Assembly (NCBI RefSeq): GCF_013374995.1
Contig: NZ_CP056030.1
Location: 2,946,501-3,010,500, forward strand
DNA: 64,000 nt
Source: Pseudomonas eucalypticola
GTDB taxonomy: Bacteria; Pseudomonadota; Gammaproteobacteria; Pseudomonadales; Pseudomonadaceae
Reading direction: 5' to 3'
The notes under the pieces are model-generated. The model made no database searches. It saw nothing but the letters and a program-made list of their open reading frames with translations, and had not been told where the DNA came from. How positions within the stretch are numbered: the stretch's first letter is position 1; each line of letters starts with the position of its first letter. Of this stretch, positions 47,034 through 55,885 are shown in pieces. Made by a program: the position numbers and the translations under genes.

Positions 47034-47588
47034 ATGGAAAACCCTACCTGGCACGCCGACCCGCTGACCTGGGGCCATGGCCCGCGCACCTTCGAGGTAT
47101 TTCTCGAACCCACCTGCCCGTTCTCGGTCAAGGCCTTCAATAAACTCGATGAGCTGCTGGCGCTGGTTGGCGAAGACCGTGTGACCGTCAAGGTCCGCCT
47201 GCAGTCCCAGCCGTGGCACATGTTCTCCGGGGTGATCGTGCGTTGCATCCTGGCGGCGTCGACCTTGCCTGAGGGCAAGCACGCTGCCAAGGCCGTCATG
47301 GATGCCGTGGCGCGCCATCGCGAGGCGTTCGAATTCACCCACCACGCCGGCGGCCCGAACCTGGACGCCACGCCCAATGACATCATCGCCCGTATCGAGC
47401 AGTACAGCGGCGTCAACCTGGCGCAAGCCTTCGCTATCCCCGACCTGGACAAGGCAGTGAAATGGCATTGCAAGTACGCGCGGCAGAACGGCATCCATGT
47501 ATCACCGACCTTCATGGTCGATGGCCTGGTGCAAGGCGCGATCAGCAGCGGGGACACTGTCGCCGAGTGGGCCAGGCACCTGGCCTAG
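47034..47588 (+). CDS. DsbA-family thioredoxin-fold protein with CPFS motif (184 aa)
   Basis: The active region is FLEPTCPFSVKAF (Cys about residue 28), where the second Cys of the usual CxxC is Ser, so it is a monothiol form. A cis-Pro loop HVSPTFMVDG near residue 158 supports the thioredoxin fold. No signal peptide is seen, so a cytoplasmic place is likely. AAGGAG precedes the ATG at 47034; the open frame continues upstream but without family similarity. Convergent with the permease gene at 47605. Confidence 0.82.
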   Translation: MENPTWHADPLTWGHGPRTFEVFLEPTCPFSVKAFNKLDELLALVGEDRVTVKVRLQSQPWHMFSGVIVRCILAASTLPEGKHAAKAVMDAVARHREAFEFTHHAGGPNLDATPNDIIARIEQYSGVNLAQAFAIPDLDKAVKWHCKYARQNGIHVSPTFMVDGLVQGAISSGDTVAEWARHLA

Positions 47589-47604
47589 CGGGCCGCGGTT
47601 GAGT

Positions 47605-48444
47605 TCACCCTCGACCACTCGCTGGCATGCGCAGGCCGGTAAAGCTGTCGCGCCAGCGCAGGCAGTGTTTTTCCACGCGTGCCAGCGCACCATCGCTGAG
47701 CTTGCCCAGCAGGGCTAGAACGATAATCGCCGCCAGCACGATGTCTGGCCGGGAGGTCTCGCGGCCGTCACTGAGCAGGTAGCCCAGGCCACGCGTGGCG
47801 GCGATCAATTCGGCGGCGACGAGAAACATCCATGCCAGGCTCAGGCCGCTGCGCAAGCCCGTGAACAGGCCGGGCAGGGCGGCAGGCAGCAGGATCCTGC
47901 GTACCAATTGCCAGCGGCTGAAGCCATAGATGCGCCCTACCTCCACCAGCTTGCGATCAATGTCGCGGATGGCCGCCACGCCGTTGTGGTACACCGGGAA
48001 AAACGCACCGATGGCGATCAGCACGATCTTCGACGTTTCGTCGATACCCAGCCACAGCAGCAACAGCGGCACCCAGGCCAGGCTGGGTATCGAGCGCAGG
48101 CCAGCGAAGGTGGGGGCCAGGTAGGCCTCGGCCTCGCGGCTCAGGCCTACCCAGGCGGCAAACACCAGAGCCAGGCTGGCGCCGATGACAAACCCCAACA
48201 GCACCCGGCCCAGGCTGGCACTGATGTGTTTCCACAGGGCGCCCTCGGCCAGGTCACGCAGGGTCAGCACCACCTCGCTGGGGGCGGGCATCTGGTACGC
48301 CGGCAGCCAGCCCGCGCGCGCCACGCCCTCCAGCAGCACGATGATTGCCAGTGGCACCACCAGCCCCTTGAACCGCCGGCGCCACGGCACGCCGATACTG
48401 AGCCGGGGCGCCGGCCTGGCCAGTGCCTTGAGGCGGCTGATCAT
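47605..48444 (-). CDS. SsuC/TauC-type ABC transporter permease (279 aa)
   Basis: Five to six hydrophobic segments and the BPD_transp_1 loop VEVGRIYGFSRWQLVRRILLPAALPGLFTGLR define it. Such permeases import sulfonates, nitrate or taurine. The start overlaps the stop of the binding-protein gene by 4 bp (ATGA). No ATPase gene follows; the next gene is convergent, so the transporter must borrow an ATPase. Confidence 0.92.
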   Translation of the reverse strand: MISRLKALARPAPRLSIGVPWRRRFKGLVVPLAIIVLLEGVARAGWLPAYQMPAPSEVVLTLRDLAEGALWKHISASLGRVLLGFVIGASLALVFAAWVGLSREAEAYLAPTFAGLRSIPSLAWVPLLLLWLGIDETSKIVLIAIGAFFPVYHNGVAAIRDIDRKLVEVGRIYGFSRWQLVRRILLPAALPGLFTGLRSGLSLAWMFLVAAELIAATRGLGYLLSDGRETSRPDIVLAAIIVLALLGKLSDGALARVEKHCLRWRDSFTGLRMPASGRG

Positions 48445-49415
48445 TGGCGCGCGACCGTCTGGTCAAAACCCGGGTCGATCAACTGGTCGATCACCTGGTT
48501 GACGTCGGTGCCCCGGCGTACCAGTTCTTCCGACACCAGAATCGGCGCGGCAGCCTTGGAGGCGGCCACGTCCTGGGCGGTCAGTCGCGGGCTGGCAAGG
48601 TCGGTGCGCGACAATTGCAGCTTGGCCACGTCCAGCGGCAGCCCCGACTCGGTGGCGAGTAACTGGGCCAGTTCCTGCGGGTGCGCCACGGACCATTGGC
48701 GCGCCTGTTCATAGGCGCCGATCACGGCCTTGATGGTGCCCGGATGGTCCTTGGCGTACCGCTCCGTGACGCTGACCACGCCATAGCTGTTGAAGTCGCG
48801 GTTGCGATACAGCAGGCGGGAACCGGCCTGTACCTGGCTGGCAGCCATGTGCGGGTCCAGGCCGGCCCAGGCATCGACGTCGCCTTTTTCCAGGGCCACC
48901 CGGCCATCAGGGTGCTGCAGATGCACCAGTTCCACGTCATCCTTCTTCAAGCCTGCTTGCTGCAGGGCCCGCAGGGTGAACAGGTAGGGGTCGGTGCCCT
49001 TGGTGGCGGCAATCTTCTTGCCTTTGAGGTCGGCGACGCGCTGGTATGGCGAGTCCTTGCGCACCACCAGCGCGGTCCACTCGGCCCGGCTGTACACGTA
49101 CACCGATTTGATCGGTGCGCCATTGGCGCGGCTCAATACCGCAGCAAGACTGGCCGAGGACGCGAAGTCCACGCCACCGCTGTTCAGGTACTCCAGTGAG
49201 CGGTTGCTCCCTTGGCTCAGCACCCAGCCTACCTGGGTGTGGGGCAAGGCCTTCTCGAGGAAACCGAAGTGCTTGAGCACCAGGCTGACCGGGGAGTAGT
49301 AGGCATAGTCCAGATGCACTTCGGCCGGAGGGGCCTCGGCCGCCTGGGCCTTGGCGTGCACCACCAGGGCCAGGGCACAAGCGCTGACCATTGAGAAAAA
49401 GAGGGTTCGTGTCAT
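48441..49415 (-). CDS. Sulfonate-type ABC substrate-binding protein (324 aa)
   Basis: A signal peptide (TLFFSMVSACALALVVHAKAQA) precedes an SsuA-like domain: LDYAYYSPVSLVLKHFG, LKGKKIAATKGTDPY and DVDAWAGLDPHMAAS. The start at 49415 keeps the signal peptide; the longer frame to 49565 is a GC-rich artefact. It pairs with the permease downstream. It resembles the 25043 protein in the TKGxxxxLxxLxALQQAGLK segment. Confidence 0.9.
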   Translation of the reverse strand: MTRTLFFSMVSACALALVVHAKAQAAEAPPAEVHLDYAYYSPVSLVLKHFGFLEKALPHTQVGWVLSQGSNRSLEYLNSGGVDFASSASLAAVLSRANGAPIKSVYVYSRAEWTALVVRKDSPYQRVADLKGKKIAATKGTDPYLFTLRALQQAGLKKDDVELVHLQHPDGRVALEKGDVDAWAGLDPHMAASQVQAGSRLLYRNRDFNSYGVVSVTERYAKDHPGTIKAVIGAYEQARQWSVAHPQELAQLLATESGLPLDVAKLQLSRTDLASPRLTAQDVAASKAAAPILVSEELVRRGTDVNQVIDQLIDPGFDQTVARQ

Positions 49416-49443
49416 GCGACGCTCCAAGGCAGCTTTTATGTCT

Positions 49444-49470
49444 GAAAGGTCGGGTTGAGAGAGACCTTTC
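49444..49470 (-). other. Leader hairpin before the sulfonate binding protein
   Basis: GAAAGGTC and GACCTTTC form a perfect 8-bp stem with an 11-nt loop, 29 nt before the start codon at 49415. It could act as an RNA regulatory stem or operator; no T-run follows. Confidence 0.35.
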
Positions 49471-49613
49471 CTGCTCGGAGGGAATATTGCAGGCTTTGTG
49501 CCAGAGGGTGGTACACCTGTTCCAGCAGGGTGTGGCGGCCATCGGCTGTGGCGGGGGCAGCACACTGTGGAATCGCTGTTGGCCCAGCAACATCGCGTGC
49601 GCCGCCGAACCGC

Positions 49614-50420
49614 TCAGCGCTGTGCGTCGATCAGCTGCCGCGCGACGGTCCAGCTGGTGGCATTGGGGCGTGCGTCGTCCAGCGCCGGGGGCTGAGCATA
49701 CGCGGGGAAGTCCATGGCGATCGCCTCGCGCAGCACTGGCGGCAATGCGTCGATACCCGGCACTGTCTGGCCCATGGCATTGAACACCATCAGCCCTGGG
49801 CGGCTGCCCATGCGCATGAACGGCAGCCACGGCGCGATGCGCACCCAGGCCAGGGCCGCATCGGCGGTGTCGGTATCGTCGCGCAGCAGGGTGTTGCGGT
49901 CAGCCACGAAGTCGAAAATTTCCATGGCGTGGTACTGGTTGCCCACGTATTCCTGGTAATCCCCGCCCAGGGGGTTGGGGTAGAACAACGGAATCTCGCT
50001 GGCGGCGAACACGCGCTCGCCCTGTACCCGCAAGGGGCACCGCAGCGGCTGCCCCCGCGCATCACGCTCGTGGAAGGGCGGCAGGTTCACGGGGTCATTG
50101 GCCACTGGCATCACGGGCACATCGGCCTGGGTCCAGGGGTTGTGCCAGGTCTTGAGGGGCACTCCGGTGACCGGGTCCAGGTACAGCATCAGTTCCCGTG
50201 ACACCAGGCGGAAACCAGCGCCGCGCAGCGGGTCAGCGAGCGTCGCGCACTGGCGGATGTTCATGCCCTCGACTTTGAACAGCAAGCGGTCGGGTTCCCC
50301 TTCACGACGTGCCCAGGCGTGGCCGGACCAGTGAACCACCACGGGTTTGGCGTCCACCGTAGAACCGTGGAGTTTGCGCAGGGCGGTGAGGACACCGAGG
50401 GGTTGGTCGAGATCGATCAT
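49614..50420 (-). CDS. DUF1838-like protein (268 aa)
   Basis: A protein of unknown role with KVEGMNIRQCATL, LMLYLDPVTGVPLKTWHNPWT and DFVADRNTLL, which I associate with the DUF1838 family. It has no signal peptide or clear catalytic motif. It stands alone between the binding-protein leader and rlhA; the gap 49471-49613 shows no gene. Family assignment is from memory. Confidence 0.7.
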   Translation of the reverse strand: MIDLDQPLGVLTALRKLHGSTVDAKPVVVHWSGHAWARREGEPDRLLFKVEGMNIRQCATLADPLRGAGFRLVSRELMLYLDPVTGVPLKTWHNPWTQADVPVMPVANDPVNLPPFHERDARGQPLRCPLRVQGERVFAASEIPLFYPNPLGGDYQEYVGNQYHAMEIFDFVADRNTLLRDDTDTADAALAWVRIAPWLPFMRMGSRPGLMVFNAMGQTVPGIDALPPVLREAIAMDFPAYAQPPALDDARPNATSWTVARQLIDAQR

Positions 50421-50561
50421 CGGTCAGCGGGCCTGGAAATGAAGGGACGATAGACTACCGCGGCAAAGCGCAGAAATGATGAAGGGGAAGTATGGCAAAA
50501 GGTGTCTTGTGCGCGATGGCCAGGCGGCCACCCCGGCACAAGACAGGGCTGCGGCGACGCC

Positions 50562-52559
50562 TCAGTGAGGCGCGCGGGGGATGGTTTTCAACAAGTCTTC
50601 GGGGGTGATGTGGCCGACCACGCTCTTCTTGCTGCCCGGCGGCGCCAAGTCGAGGATATGGCCCTTCATCTTGCCGATGACGTGCATCTCGCAGGGCTTG
50701 CAATCGAACTTCAGGGTCAGCACTTCATCGCCGTGAATCAGCTGCATGGGGGCGACCTTGGTGCGCACGCCAGTCACGCCCTTGGCCTGCTTGGGGCACA
50801 GGTTGAAGGAGAAACGCAGGCAGTGCTTGGTGATCATCACCGGCACTTCGCCGGGTTCCTCATGGGCCTCGTAGGCGGCGTCGATCAGTTTCACCCCGTG
50901 GCGGTGGTAGAAGTCGCGGGCCTTCTGGTTGTAGACGTTAGCCAGGAACGACAGGTGCGACTCAGGGTATACCGGCGCAGGATCGGTCTCGGGCTTGCGG
51001 CCACCGCGAGGGTGGGCGGCCACGCGGGCGGCGGTCAGGGCATCGATCACTTCGCGGCGCAGGGCCTTGAGCTGCGAGTTGGGAATGAAATAGGCCTGGG
51101 GCGCGTCCAGCTTGATGTCGGTGGCGTGGTAGGGTGTAGTGCCCAGTTGGCCGAGCAGGTCATGCAGTTGCTCCAGCGCCTGGTCCGGCTTGTTGGCAGT
51201 GCCGAATGGGCCATCCAGGGCGACGCTGGCGCAGATGCCTTCTTCGCTGGTGGCGGTCAGTTCCAGGCGCTGTTCGCGCAGCTGTGCCTTCCACGCCAGG
51301 CCGATGCGACGCTCGGCAGAGGTTTTCTGCAGGGCTTGCTGCCAGTTGTGGTCCAGGTTGCGGTTCAACGGGTGGTTGGGGCGCGCCTTGTACAGGTCGG
51401 CCGGCATCTCGTTGGGTTCCACACGGTAGCGGTAGCGCTTTTCGCCGTCCTCTTCGAACTCGCCCTTGGGCTCGGCGATGTTGGCGCGGAAACCCACCAC
51501 TTCGCGCTTGATCTGTACGTTGAGGCCGTCACCGTTGGTGAGGGGTTCGTGGGTGACCACCAGCAGGTCACGCTTGCCCACTTTTTCCACCACGCCCACG
51601 GCCAGGCCGGTGAAGGTCGGGGTGTCGAAGGCCCCGATATCGACCTTGCGGTCGGTAACGAAGTAGTCGGTGCTGCCGCGGTGGAAGGTCTTGTCCGGGT
51701 CGGGCACGAAGAAATGCGCGGTGCGGCCGCTGGAGGCGCGGGCCAGGTCCGGGCGGCCTTCGAGGATGTCGTCCAGGCGCTGGCGGTAATAGGCCGTGAT
51801 GTTCTTCACGTAGCCCATGTCCTTGTAGCGGCCTTCGATCTTGAACGAACGCACCCCGGCCTCGACCAGGGCGCGCAGGTTTTCGCTCTGGTTGTTGTCT
51901 TTCATCGACAGCAGGTGCTTTTCGAAAGCGACCACTCGGCCCTGGTCATCCTTGAGGGTGTACGGCAGGCGGCATGCCTGGGAGCAGTCGCCACGGTTGG
52001 CACTGCGGCCGTTCTGGGCATGGGAAATGTTGCACTGCCCGGAGAACGCCACGCACAGGGCACCGTGGATGAAGAACTCGATGGCGGCGTCGGTCTCATC
52101 GGCGATGGCGCGGATTTCCTGCAGGTTCAGCTCGCGGGCCAGTACCAGCTGGGAAAACCCGGCCTGGTCGAGGAACTTGGCCCGGGCCAGGGTGCGGATG
52201 TCGGTCTGGGTGCTGGCGTGCAGCTCGATCGGTGGAATGTCGAGCTCCATCACGCCCAGGTCCTGGACGATGAGGGCGTCGACACCCGCGTCGTACAGCT
52301 GGTGGATCAGCTTGCGCGCCGGTTCCAGCTCGTCATCGTGAAGGATGGTGTTGATGGTGGTGAACACCCGGGCGTGGTAGCGGCGAGCAAACTCCACCAG
52401 CTTGGCGATATCGGCCACTTCGTTGCAGGCGTTGTGCCGCGCGCCAAAGCTGGGGCCGCCGATGTAGATGGCGTCGGCGCCGTGCAGGATGGCCTCGCGG
52501 GCGATCTCCACATCACGGGCAGGGCTGAGCAATTCCAGGTGGTGCTTGGGTAGGGACAT
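50562..52559 (-). CDS. rlhA: U32-family RNA hydroxylase RlhA-like (665 aa)
   Basis: U32 proteins of this length (653 in E. coli RlhA) hydroxylate a cytidine of 23S rRNA. The N-terminal U32 core (LELLSPARDVEIAREAILHGADAIYIGG) and the Cys cluster (GALCVAFSGQC, GDCSQACR) match, with further Cys near residues 605 and 635 (LCPKQ, CKPCE) that may bind an Fe-S cluster. The start is ATG 52559, close to the family N-terminus. A shorter paralogue (about 450 residues) also exists in many bacteria, but length argues for RlhA. Confidence 0.88.
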   Translation of the reverse strand: MSLPKHHLELLSPARDVEIAREAILHGADAIYIGGPSFGARHNACNEVADIAKLVEFARRYHARVFTTINTILHDDELEPARKLIHQLYDAGVDALIVQDLGVMELDIPPIELHASTQTDIRTLARAKFLDQAGFSQLVLARELNLQEIRAIADETDAAIEFFIHGALCVAFSGQCNISHAQNGRSANRGDCSQACRLPYTLKDDQGRVVAFEKHLLSMKDNNQSENLRALVEAGVRSFKIEGRYKDMGYVKNITAYYRQRLDDILEGRPDLARASSGRTAHFFVPDPDKTFHRGSTDYFVTDRKVDIGAFDTPTFTGLAVGVVEKVGKRDLLVVTHEPLTNGDGLNVQIKREVVGFRANIAEPKGEFEEDGEKRYRYRVEPNEMPADLYKARPNHPLNRNLDHNWQQALQKTSAERRIGLAWKAQLREQRLELTATSEEGICASVALDGPFGTANKPDQALEQLHDLLGQLGTTPYHATDIKLDAPQAYFIPNSQLKALRREVIDALTAARVAAHPRGGRKPETDPAPVYPESHLSFLANVYNQKARDFYHRHGVKLIDAAYEAHEEPGEVPVMITKHCLRFSFNLCPKQAKGVTGVRTKVAPMQLIHGDEVLTLKFDCKPCEMHVIGKMKGHILDLAPPGSKKSVVGHITPEDLLKTIPRAPH

Positions 52560-52703
52560 GTTTTTCTGGTCTGGGTGATCACGGTCAAGGCGTGCATTGT
52601 AGCGGGCATTGGCCCGCCAGGCACCCAGAGCCTGCCAGGCGGGCCGCACCGATACGGCGCGGCGCTTGTGAAGCGGCCAGGCCCGCTCGCTACAGGTGCT
52701 TGT

Positions 52704-53084
52704 TCAGCCTTGGGCCGCCATCGCGGTCACTTCAACGCGCATGCCTTCCACCGCCAGCGACGCCACGCCAACAGCCGCGCGTACCGGCCAGGGTTTGGCG
52801 AAGAAACGCTGGTACACCTGGTTGAACGCCGCGCGGTCAGCCATGTCGGTCAGGTAGATGGTCAGGTGCATCACCCGGTCCAGGGAACTGCCAGCGCGCT
52901 CCAGCGCCACTTTCAGCGCCTGCAGGGTGCATTCGCTCTGCGCCGTGATGCTGCCCAGTTCCAGGCTGCCGTCGGCGCGGGTGGGGATCTGGGTAGAGAC
53001 CAGGATGCCGTTGAAAGCGGCCACGTCGGAAGAAATGGACTCGGCGTCAGGGTCGGGCAGAAAGGTCAGGTCGCTGTTGGCCAT
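52704..53084 (-). CDS. RidA/YjgF family protein (126 aa)
   Basis: A second RidA member, of standard size. The substrate Arg is in PVRAAVGVASL and the Glu in MRVEVTAMA. The start is ATG 53084 behind GGAGTGCCCC. It stands alone, 145 bp from rlhA on the same strand. It may deaminate imines from general amino-acid metabolism. Confidence 0.88.
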   Translation of the reverse strand: MANSDLTFLPDPDAESISSDVAAFNGILVSTQIPTRADGSLELGSITAQSECTLQALKVALERAGSSLDRVMHLTIYLTDMADRAAFNQVYQRFFAKPWPVRAAVGVASLAVEGMRVEVTAMAAQG

Positions 53085-53222
53085 GGGGCACTCCGTGTTG
53101 GCGTATCGAAGGCCGGCACCATAGCCCCAACGGGCGGGCGGTGCCAAGCCCGAAAACCGGATGAGCGCAGGCCCGTAGCCGCGGACCTGGCCGCGTCAAG
53201 GCCGCCACGCACCTCACCGCGC

Positions 53223-53291
53223 CTACACGTGGACCAGTGCAACGGAAAAGAACAACACCAGAATAGCGGCGAGGGTGAGGTGGACATTCAT
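53223..53291 (-). CDS. Possible 22-residue membrane peptide
   Basis: ATG 53291 opens MNVHLTLAAILVLFFSVALVHV, one hydrophobic span with a stop at 53223. There is no strong ribosome site, and the 53085-53416 gap is otherwise empty of genes. It could be chance. Confidence 0.25.
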   Translation of the reverse strand: MNVHLTLAAILVLFFSVALVHV

Positions 53292-53416
53292 GTCGGCAGA
53301 CCGCGTGAGGGAAGAAGTGGGCAGTGTAAGAAAGGCGTCGGCTAAAACGTAATCGAATAAGCAGATTCCGCTTATCACCTTCATTGATGCAAGCCGTCCA
53401 GCAAAGGTGAGCAACG

Positions 53417-54337
53417 TCATTCGCCGAGCGGGACCAGCACGCCGAATCGCTCGGTGTACAGTTCCCGCGCCCAGTCGATGAATACCCTGACCCGCGGTGA
53501 CAGCTGGCGATGAAAGGGGTACATCGCCGACACGGGCAGGTCCGGGCAGGCCCACTGCGGCAGCACCTGCACCAGGCGGCCAGCCTTGAGGTGGTCTTCC
53601 AGCCGGAAGCGTGGTACCTGGATCAACCCGCAACCGGCCAGCGCGGCCGCCAGGTAGCATTCCGAGTCGCTCACGGTGATCCAGCCGCTGGCCTGGAATT
53701 CGCTGACAACCCCTTCGATGACGACGGTGAAGGGATACCGGTGCTCGTGTCCCCGGGAAAAGAAGCCGATACCCGCGTGCCCCTCCAGCTCGGCCGGGTG
53801 ACGGGGTTCGCCGTGCTCACGCAGGTACTGCGGGCTGGCGCAGATGATCTGCGGCATGTCGGCGAGTTTCCGCGCTACCAGCGACGAATCTCCCGGCTGG
53901 CCAGCGCGGATCACGCAGTCGATGCCTTCCTTGACCAGATCGACCAGGCGGTCGCCGCTGCTGATCACCAGGTCGATGTGCGGGTAGCGTGCGCGAAACT
54001 CACTGATGCACGGCAGGATGATTGCCGTGGCATGGGCGCCGTGAAGGTCCAGGCGCAAGGTGCCGTGCGGGTTGCCGACCTGGGTGCTGAGGGCCGTCTC
54101 GGCGTCTTCCAGGTCGGCCAGCAAGCGTTTGCAGCGGTCGTAGAACGCCAGGCCGTCCAGGGTAGGGCTCACGTGGCGGGTGGTGCGGTCCAGCAGCCGC
54201 GCGCCCAGACGCTGCTCAAGCTGCTTGATGGCGTGGGTGGCCGTGGCGCGGGGCACGGTCAGGGCGCTGGCCGCTTCGGTGAAACTGCCCAGCTCGACGA
54301 TGCGGGTGAACAGCTGCATGGCGTCGAAACGGTCCAT
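53417..54337 (-). CDS. LysR-type transcriptional regulator (306 aa)
   Basis: The HTH region MDRFDAMQLFTRIVELGSF...ATATHAIKQLEQRLG is followed by a C-terminal effector domain of the CrgA-like group (LDLHGAHATAIILP, PDLPVSAMYPFHRQLSPRVRVFIDW). Members usually sense redox or aldehydes and control a divergent enzyme gene. Here the divergent gene is an SDR at 54450, 112 bp away, the likely target. Confidence 0.92.
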   Translation of the reverse strand: MDRFDAMQLFTRIVELGSFTEAASALTVPRATATHAIKQLEQRLGARLLDRTTRHVSPTLDGLAFYDRCKRLLADLEDAETALSTQVGNPHGTLRLDLHGAHATAIILPCISEFRARYPHIDLVISSGDRLVDLVKEGIDCVIRAGQPGDSSLVARKLADMPQIICASPQYLREHGEPRHPAELEGHAGIGFFSRGHEHRYPFTVVIEGVVSEFQASGWITVSDSECYLAAALAGCGLIQVPRFRLEDHLKAGRLVQVLPQWACPDLPVSAMYPFHRQLSPRVRVFIDWARELYTERFGVLVPLGE

Positions 54338-54449
54338 GGAGGAGGCTTCCGATTGTTGGTGTTCATTGAACAGACAAACCCATCACAGCGCATTTATTCG
54401 CCTGGCGTCAATTGCCATGATGGACCGACCCATATCAGAGGATCGCAGC

Positions 54450-55187
54450 ATGAACCAGCCAACCCGTTCCGCCATCGTCACCGGGGCCTCCCGGGGAATA
54501 GGCCGCGCCATTGCCATGCGGCTGGCCGCCGACGGTTTCCAGGTGGCCGTCAATTACGCCGGCAATGCGACGAAGGCGCAGGAGGTCGTTGCCGCCATCC
54601 AGGCCAGCGGCGGCCGGGCGGTGGCCATACAGGCCGATGTCAGCCAGCCCGATGATGTGCGACGCCTGTTCGCCAGCACCTTGGAGGCGTTCGGTGGCGT
54701 CGATGTGGTGGTACACAGTGCCGGCGTAATGGCGATGGCGCCGATCGCCCCTGACAGCCTTGATGCCTTCGACCAGATGCTGAAGGTCAACCTGCGCGGG
54801 GCGTTTCTGGTGCTGGCCGAGGCGGGGCGGCATGTGCGCGACGGTGGCCGGGTGATCGCCCTTTCCAGCAGCGTGATCGCCAAATCATTTGCGCAGTATG
54901 GGCCCTACATTGCGTCCAAAGCGGGTGTGGAGGGGCTGGTGCGGGTGCTCGCCAACGAGGTGCGGGGCCGGCGCATCAGTGTCAATGCCGTGGCCCCCGG
55001 CCCCGTGGGGACCGAATTGTTCCTGGAAGGCAAGAGCGCAGAGCAGATCGCCCAGTTGAGTCGTGCGGCGCCATTGGAGCGGCTGGGTGAACCCGAGGAT
55101 ATCGCCAGCGTGGTAGCGTTTCTGGCGGGAGCCGACGGCGGTTGGGTGAATGGCCAGGTCGTACGGGCCAACGGTGGCTTCGCCTGA
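54450..55187 (+). CDS. Short-chain dehydrogenase/reductase (245 aa)
   Basis: Cofactor site VTGASRGIGRAI (about residues 10-21), HSAGV in place of NAG, and catalytic YGPYIASKAG define a classical SDR of 3-oxoacyl-reductase type. The second-strand Asn (VAVNYAGNA) favours NADP. The start is ATG 54450 after GAGGATCGCAGC. Likely under the divergent LysR regulator. Substrate unknown. Confidence 0.92.
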   Translation: MNQPTRSAIVTGASRGIGRAIAMRLAADGFQVAVNYAGNATKAQEVVAAIQASGGRAVAIQADVSQPDDVRRLFASTLEAFGGVDVVVHSAGVMAMAPIAPDSLDAFDQMLKVNLRGAFLVLAEAGRHVRDGGRVIALSSSVIAKSFAQYGPYIASKAGVEGLVRVLANEVRGRRISVNAVAPGPVGTELFLEGKSAEQIAQLSRAAPLERLGEPEDIASVVAFLAGADGGWVNGQVVRANGGFA

Positions 55188-55219
55188 ATCACCCGAGCCG
55201 CAGGGATGCCGGTGCGCGC

Positions 55220-55345
55220 TCATGGCCGGGCCGGCGCGACGAGGGCCGGGTCGTCGGGGTTGATAGCCGCCAGTTCGGCTTGCAGGCGAGCCGCTTGGTC
55301 ACTGTGGCCTTGCTCAAGGTGATACTGCACCAGCGTCAGGCGCAC
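55220..55345 (-). pseudogene. C-terminal fragment of a TPR-like gene
   Basis: One frame reads VRLTLVQYHLEQGHSDQAARLQAELAAINPDDPALVAPARP and stop, shown here only to describe its TPR-like helix pattern; it has no start of its own. It directly follows the truncated outer-membrane gene and looks like the far side of a deletion. Confidence 0.45.
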
Positions 55346-55653
55346 TTACCGGTGCTGTAACCGCCCTGGGGGTCGGGGCGGGTACTGATCGGCAGCGTGG
55401 CGCGCAGCAATTGCGGAACACCGATGAGATCACCCGGAGCAACGGGCAAAGTGCCACGCAAGAGAGTATCGTTAGTGTGCTTGTCACTGCCGAAAAGTTC
55501 GGGGGTGTAATAATCCTGAATATTCAGCCCAGGCGCCAGGTTAAGCGGGTTGTTGCTCTTGTTGGCTGTTTCGGCGTTATCAGCAACGGCGTATTGGCCA
55601 TTGCACAATGCCCAGCCGAACATGAAGGCAGTGGACGTCGCAAGTTTGTCCAT
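55336..55653 (-). pseudogene. N-terminal fragment of an outer-membrane protein
   Basis: A signal-peptide-like start (TAFMFGWALCNGQYAVA) leads into AETANKSNNPLNLAPGLNIQ and RATLPISTRPDPQGGYSTG, which resembles the start of the MetA-pathway/phenol-degradation outer-membrane family (about 270-300 residues). It stops after 105 residues, where it meets the TPR-like tail. The fusion suggests a deletion joining two genes. Confidence 0.55.
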
Positions 55654-55885
55654 GACGGGCTCCAGGCCGTTATAGAAAATGCGGACGTTCCACTGCTTGA
55701 GGTGCCGCGAATAGACACTAGCAGGTGACGCCGAGGTTGCAAGGGGGGGACGAATGGCGCCGGCGCCAGGCGCTCATGCCCCTGGAAGGCTGACGGGCTG
55801 GCGCTGCGCGAAAGCGCGAGACTTCGCCCGAGAAAACCCGGATAATGCGCGCCATTTTGTTTCGCTCGCTTATGGTAATCCCCGC

